Positions 23,995 through 24,717 of a stretch of 24,717 nucleotides of DNA are shown here, piece after piece (the stretch's first letter is position 1; each line of letters starts with the position of its first letter). The position numbers and the translations under genes were made by a program. Location of the stretch: assembly GCA_046095485.1 (NCBI GenBank), contig JBJTJN010000021.1:1-24717 (forward strand), given 5' to 3'. This stretch comes from SYFI01 sp046095485. GTDB taxonomy: Bacteria > Actinomycetota > Thermoleophilia > Miltoncostaeales > Miltoncostaeaceae. The notes below the pieces were generated by a model. It saw nothing but the letters and a program-made list of their open reading frames with translations. It was not told the origin of the DNA and searched no databases.

Positions 23995-24000
23995 TATCAT
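23995..24000 (+). promoter_or_regulatory. Putative -10 box (TATCAT) for a leaderless chelatase transcript
   Basis: TATCAT is close to the consensus TATAAT and lies exactly 7 bases before the ATG at 24008, the same spacing as at alaS. The start codon has no Shine-Dalgarno sequence. No -35 box at 16-18 bp. Confidence 0.45.
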
Positions 24001-24007
24001 CACGTCC

Positions 24008-24694
24008 ATGCCCGACTCAGAGAACACCCGACGCATCGGCGTGATCGTGGTCGACCACGGCAGCCGGCGTGCAGAGAGCAACGAGATGCTCGAGCAGCTC
24101 ACCCGCAGCTCCATCAGCGAGCGCCTGGAGTACGACATCGTCGAGCCCGCCCACATGGAGCTCGCCGAGCCGTCCATCGCCACCGCATTCGACCGCTGCG
24201 TCGAGCGCGGAGCCACGATGGTGGTGATCCAGCCGTACTTCCTGCTTCCGGGCAAGCACTGGAACCAGGACATCCCCGAGCTGGCCGCAGAGGCCGCGTC
24301 GCATCACCCGGGCGTGGAGTACCTGGTGGCCGCACCGTTCGGCGTGCACCCGCTGATGGCCGACGTGGTGAGCGCCCGCGTGGAGTACTGCCTCGCGCAC
24401 GTGCGCGGAGAGGTGCCCGAGTGCGAGGCCTGCGCCGGCACCGGGGGGTGCCGCCTGCGCACCCGCGAGCCCGGGGCGGCCGCGGCGGGCTGCGGCCAGC
24501 GGGGGGGCCGGGGCGTGCCCCCCGGCCCCCGCGGGATTACTTGCGCTTGGGGGCGACCTTCTTGGTGGCCTTTTTCGCCGTGGACTTCGCCTTCGCGGTG
24601 GTGCGCTTGGCGGCCGTCGTGGCCTTCTTCACGTCCTTCTTGGCCGTGGCCCCGGCCTTCTTCTCGGCGCTCTTGGCGGCGGCGAGCGGCTTGA
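24008..24694 (+). CDS. Sirohydrochlorin chelatase-like protein (CbiX/SirB family)
   Basis: The recognisable part is residues 1 to about 153. It is a single-domain class II chelatase with VVDHGSRRAESN (His17) and QPYFLLPGKHWNQDIPEL (His84), the two metal-facing His of CbiX/SirB enzymes, which insert Fe, Co or Ni into sirohydrochlorin for siroheme or cobalamin. A Cys cluster ends it (Cys128, Cys139, Cys142, Cys148 in CEACAGTGGC), similar to the C-terminal Cys cluster of plant-type SirB, where an Fe-S cluster is bound. No stop follows until 24694, so the frame runs about 75 residues through the terminator hairpin and into the antisense of the convergent Lys-rich gene. That tail (Trp/Arg/Ser/Pro-rich) looks non-native. 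A leaderless promoter is likely. Confidence 0.8.
   Translation: MPDSENTRRIGVIVVDHGSRRAESNEMLEQLTRSSISERLEYDIVEPAHMELAEPSIATAFDRCVERGATMVVIQPYFLLPGKHWNQDIPELAAEAASHHPGVEYLVAAPFGVHPLMADVVSARVEYCLAHVRGEVPECEACAGTGGCRLRTREPGAAAAGCGQRGGRGVPPGPRGITCAWGRPSWWPFSPWTSPSRWCAWRPSWPSSRPSWPWPRPSSRRSWRRRAA
24499..24532. terminator. Strong GC hairpin between convergent genes, putative bidirectional terminator
   Basis: GCGGGGG (24499-24505) pairs with CCCCCGC (24526-24532). After a two-G bulge, CCGGGG (24508-24513) pairs with CCCCGG (24520-24525) around a 6-nt loop: 13 pairs, all G-C. No T-run on either side, as is common for actinobacterial terminators. It lies within the open frame of the chelatase and 5 bp past the stop of the minus-strand gene. 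Confidence 0.6.
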
Positions 24695-24717
24695 ACGTGC
24701 CGTTCGCGGCCTCCTTC
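24537..24717 (-). CDS. C-terminal Lys/Ala-rich tail of a basic nucleoid-associated (HU- or histone H1-like) protein, partial
   Basis: Fifty-nine C-terminal residues are in the window, ending VAPKRK and TAA; the gene continues past the right edge. About 18 of 59 residues are Lys, in KK, AKK and ATK repeats (KKATTAAKRTTAKAK, STAKKATKK), and nothing hydrophobic is present. Such tails occur on actinobacterial HU (Hlp/HupS type) and on histone H1-like proteins, where they bind DNA. The folded domain that would decide between these is outside the window. A strong hairpin follows the stop. Confidence 0.8.
   Translation of the reverse strand, partial: KEAANGTFKPLAAAKSAEKKAGATAKKDVKKATTAAKRTTAKAKSTAKKATKKVAPKRK

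Overview
The window is very GC-rich and densely coding, with start/stop overlaps of the ATGA, GTGA or TGATG type at most gene junctions. The block hisS-aspS-mnmA-DUF948-small ORF-alaS-ruvX-mltG-aroE is a gene order I associate with Actinomycetota. Together with the Lys/Ala-rich basic tail at the right edge and the apparent leaderless starts, it points to a high-GC actinobacterium, possibly a deep-branching one such as Thermoleophilia. The class is inference. No rRNA, CRISPR array, phage gene or transposase gene was seen.

Layout. 1-1011: end of a sedolisin-like (S53) protease gene and an alpha/beta hydrolase (+). 991-1072: a perfect 30-bp inverted repeat joining the hydrolase to a convergent MFS exporter (1052-2326, -). 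2346-2620: a tRNA-Glu(CUC) with hairpin terminator and a tRNA-Gln(CUG), both minus. 2661-7984 (-): a tightly packed run of two ABC exporter half-transporters and a thiamine-diphosphate 2-keto acid decarboxylase. From about 7902 the plus strand carries a formiminotransferase-like gene, a small membrane protein, hisS and aspS. After a 337-bp structured gap come mnmA, two small membrane-associated ORFs, alaS, ruvX, mltG and aroE. Then follow an SbcD/SbcC-like nuclease-ATPase pair with an overlapping methyltransferase-like gene, a CbiX/SirB-type chelatase, and the 3' end of a convergent basic, probably nucleoid-associated, protein gene.

The main discovery candidate is the mnmA gene at 12558-14120. 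It encodes an IscU/NifU-like scaffold domain fused to the N-terminus of the tRNA 2-thiouridylase MnmA. The MnmA part has the CxxC + C pattern expected of iron-sulfur-dependent enzymes, while the scaffold domain has lost its third cysteine. The same gene carries an in-frame array of five copies of a 13-bp palindrome. This palindrome shares a longer motif (ACCCCGGTGWCAGKCAC) with the inverted repeat at 991-1072, which suggests a REP-like repeat family that has invaded coding DNA.

Functionally the plus-strand centre is a translation-quality block: three aminoacyl-tRNA synthetases and a tRNA thiolase, plus RuvX (rRNA maturation) and cell-wall/aromatic housekeeping genes. The right part is DNA repair, and the left part is export and metabolism.
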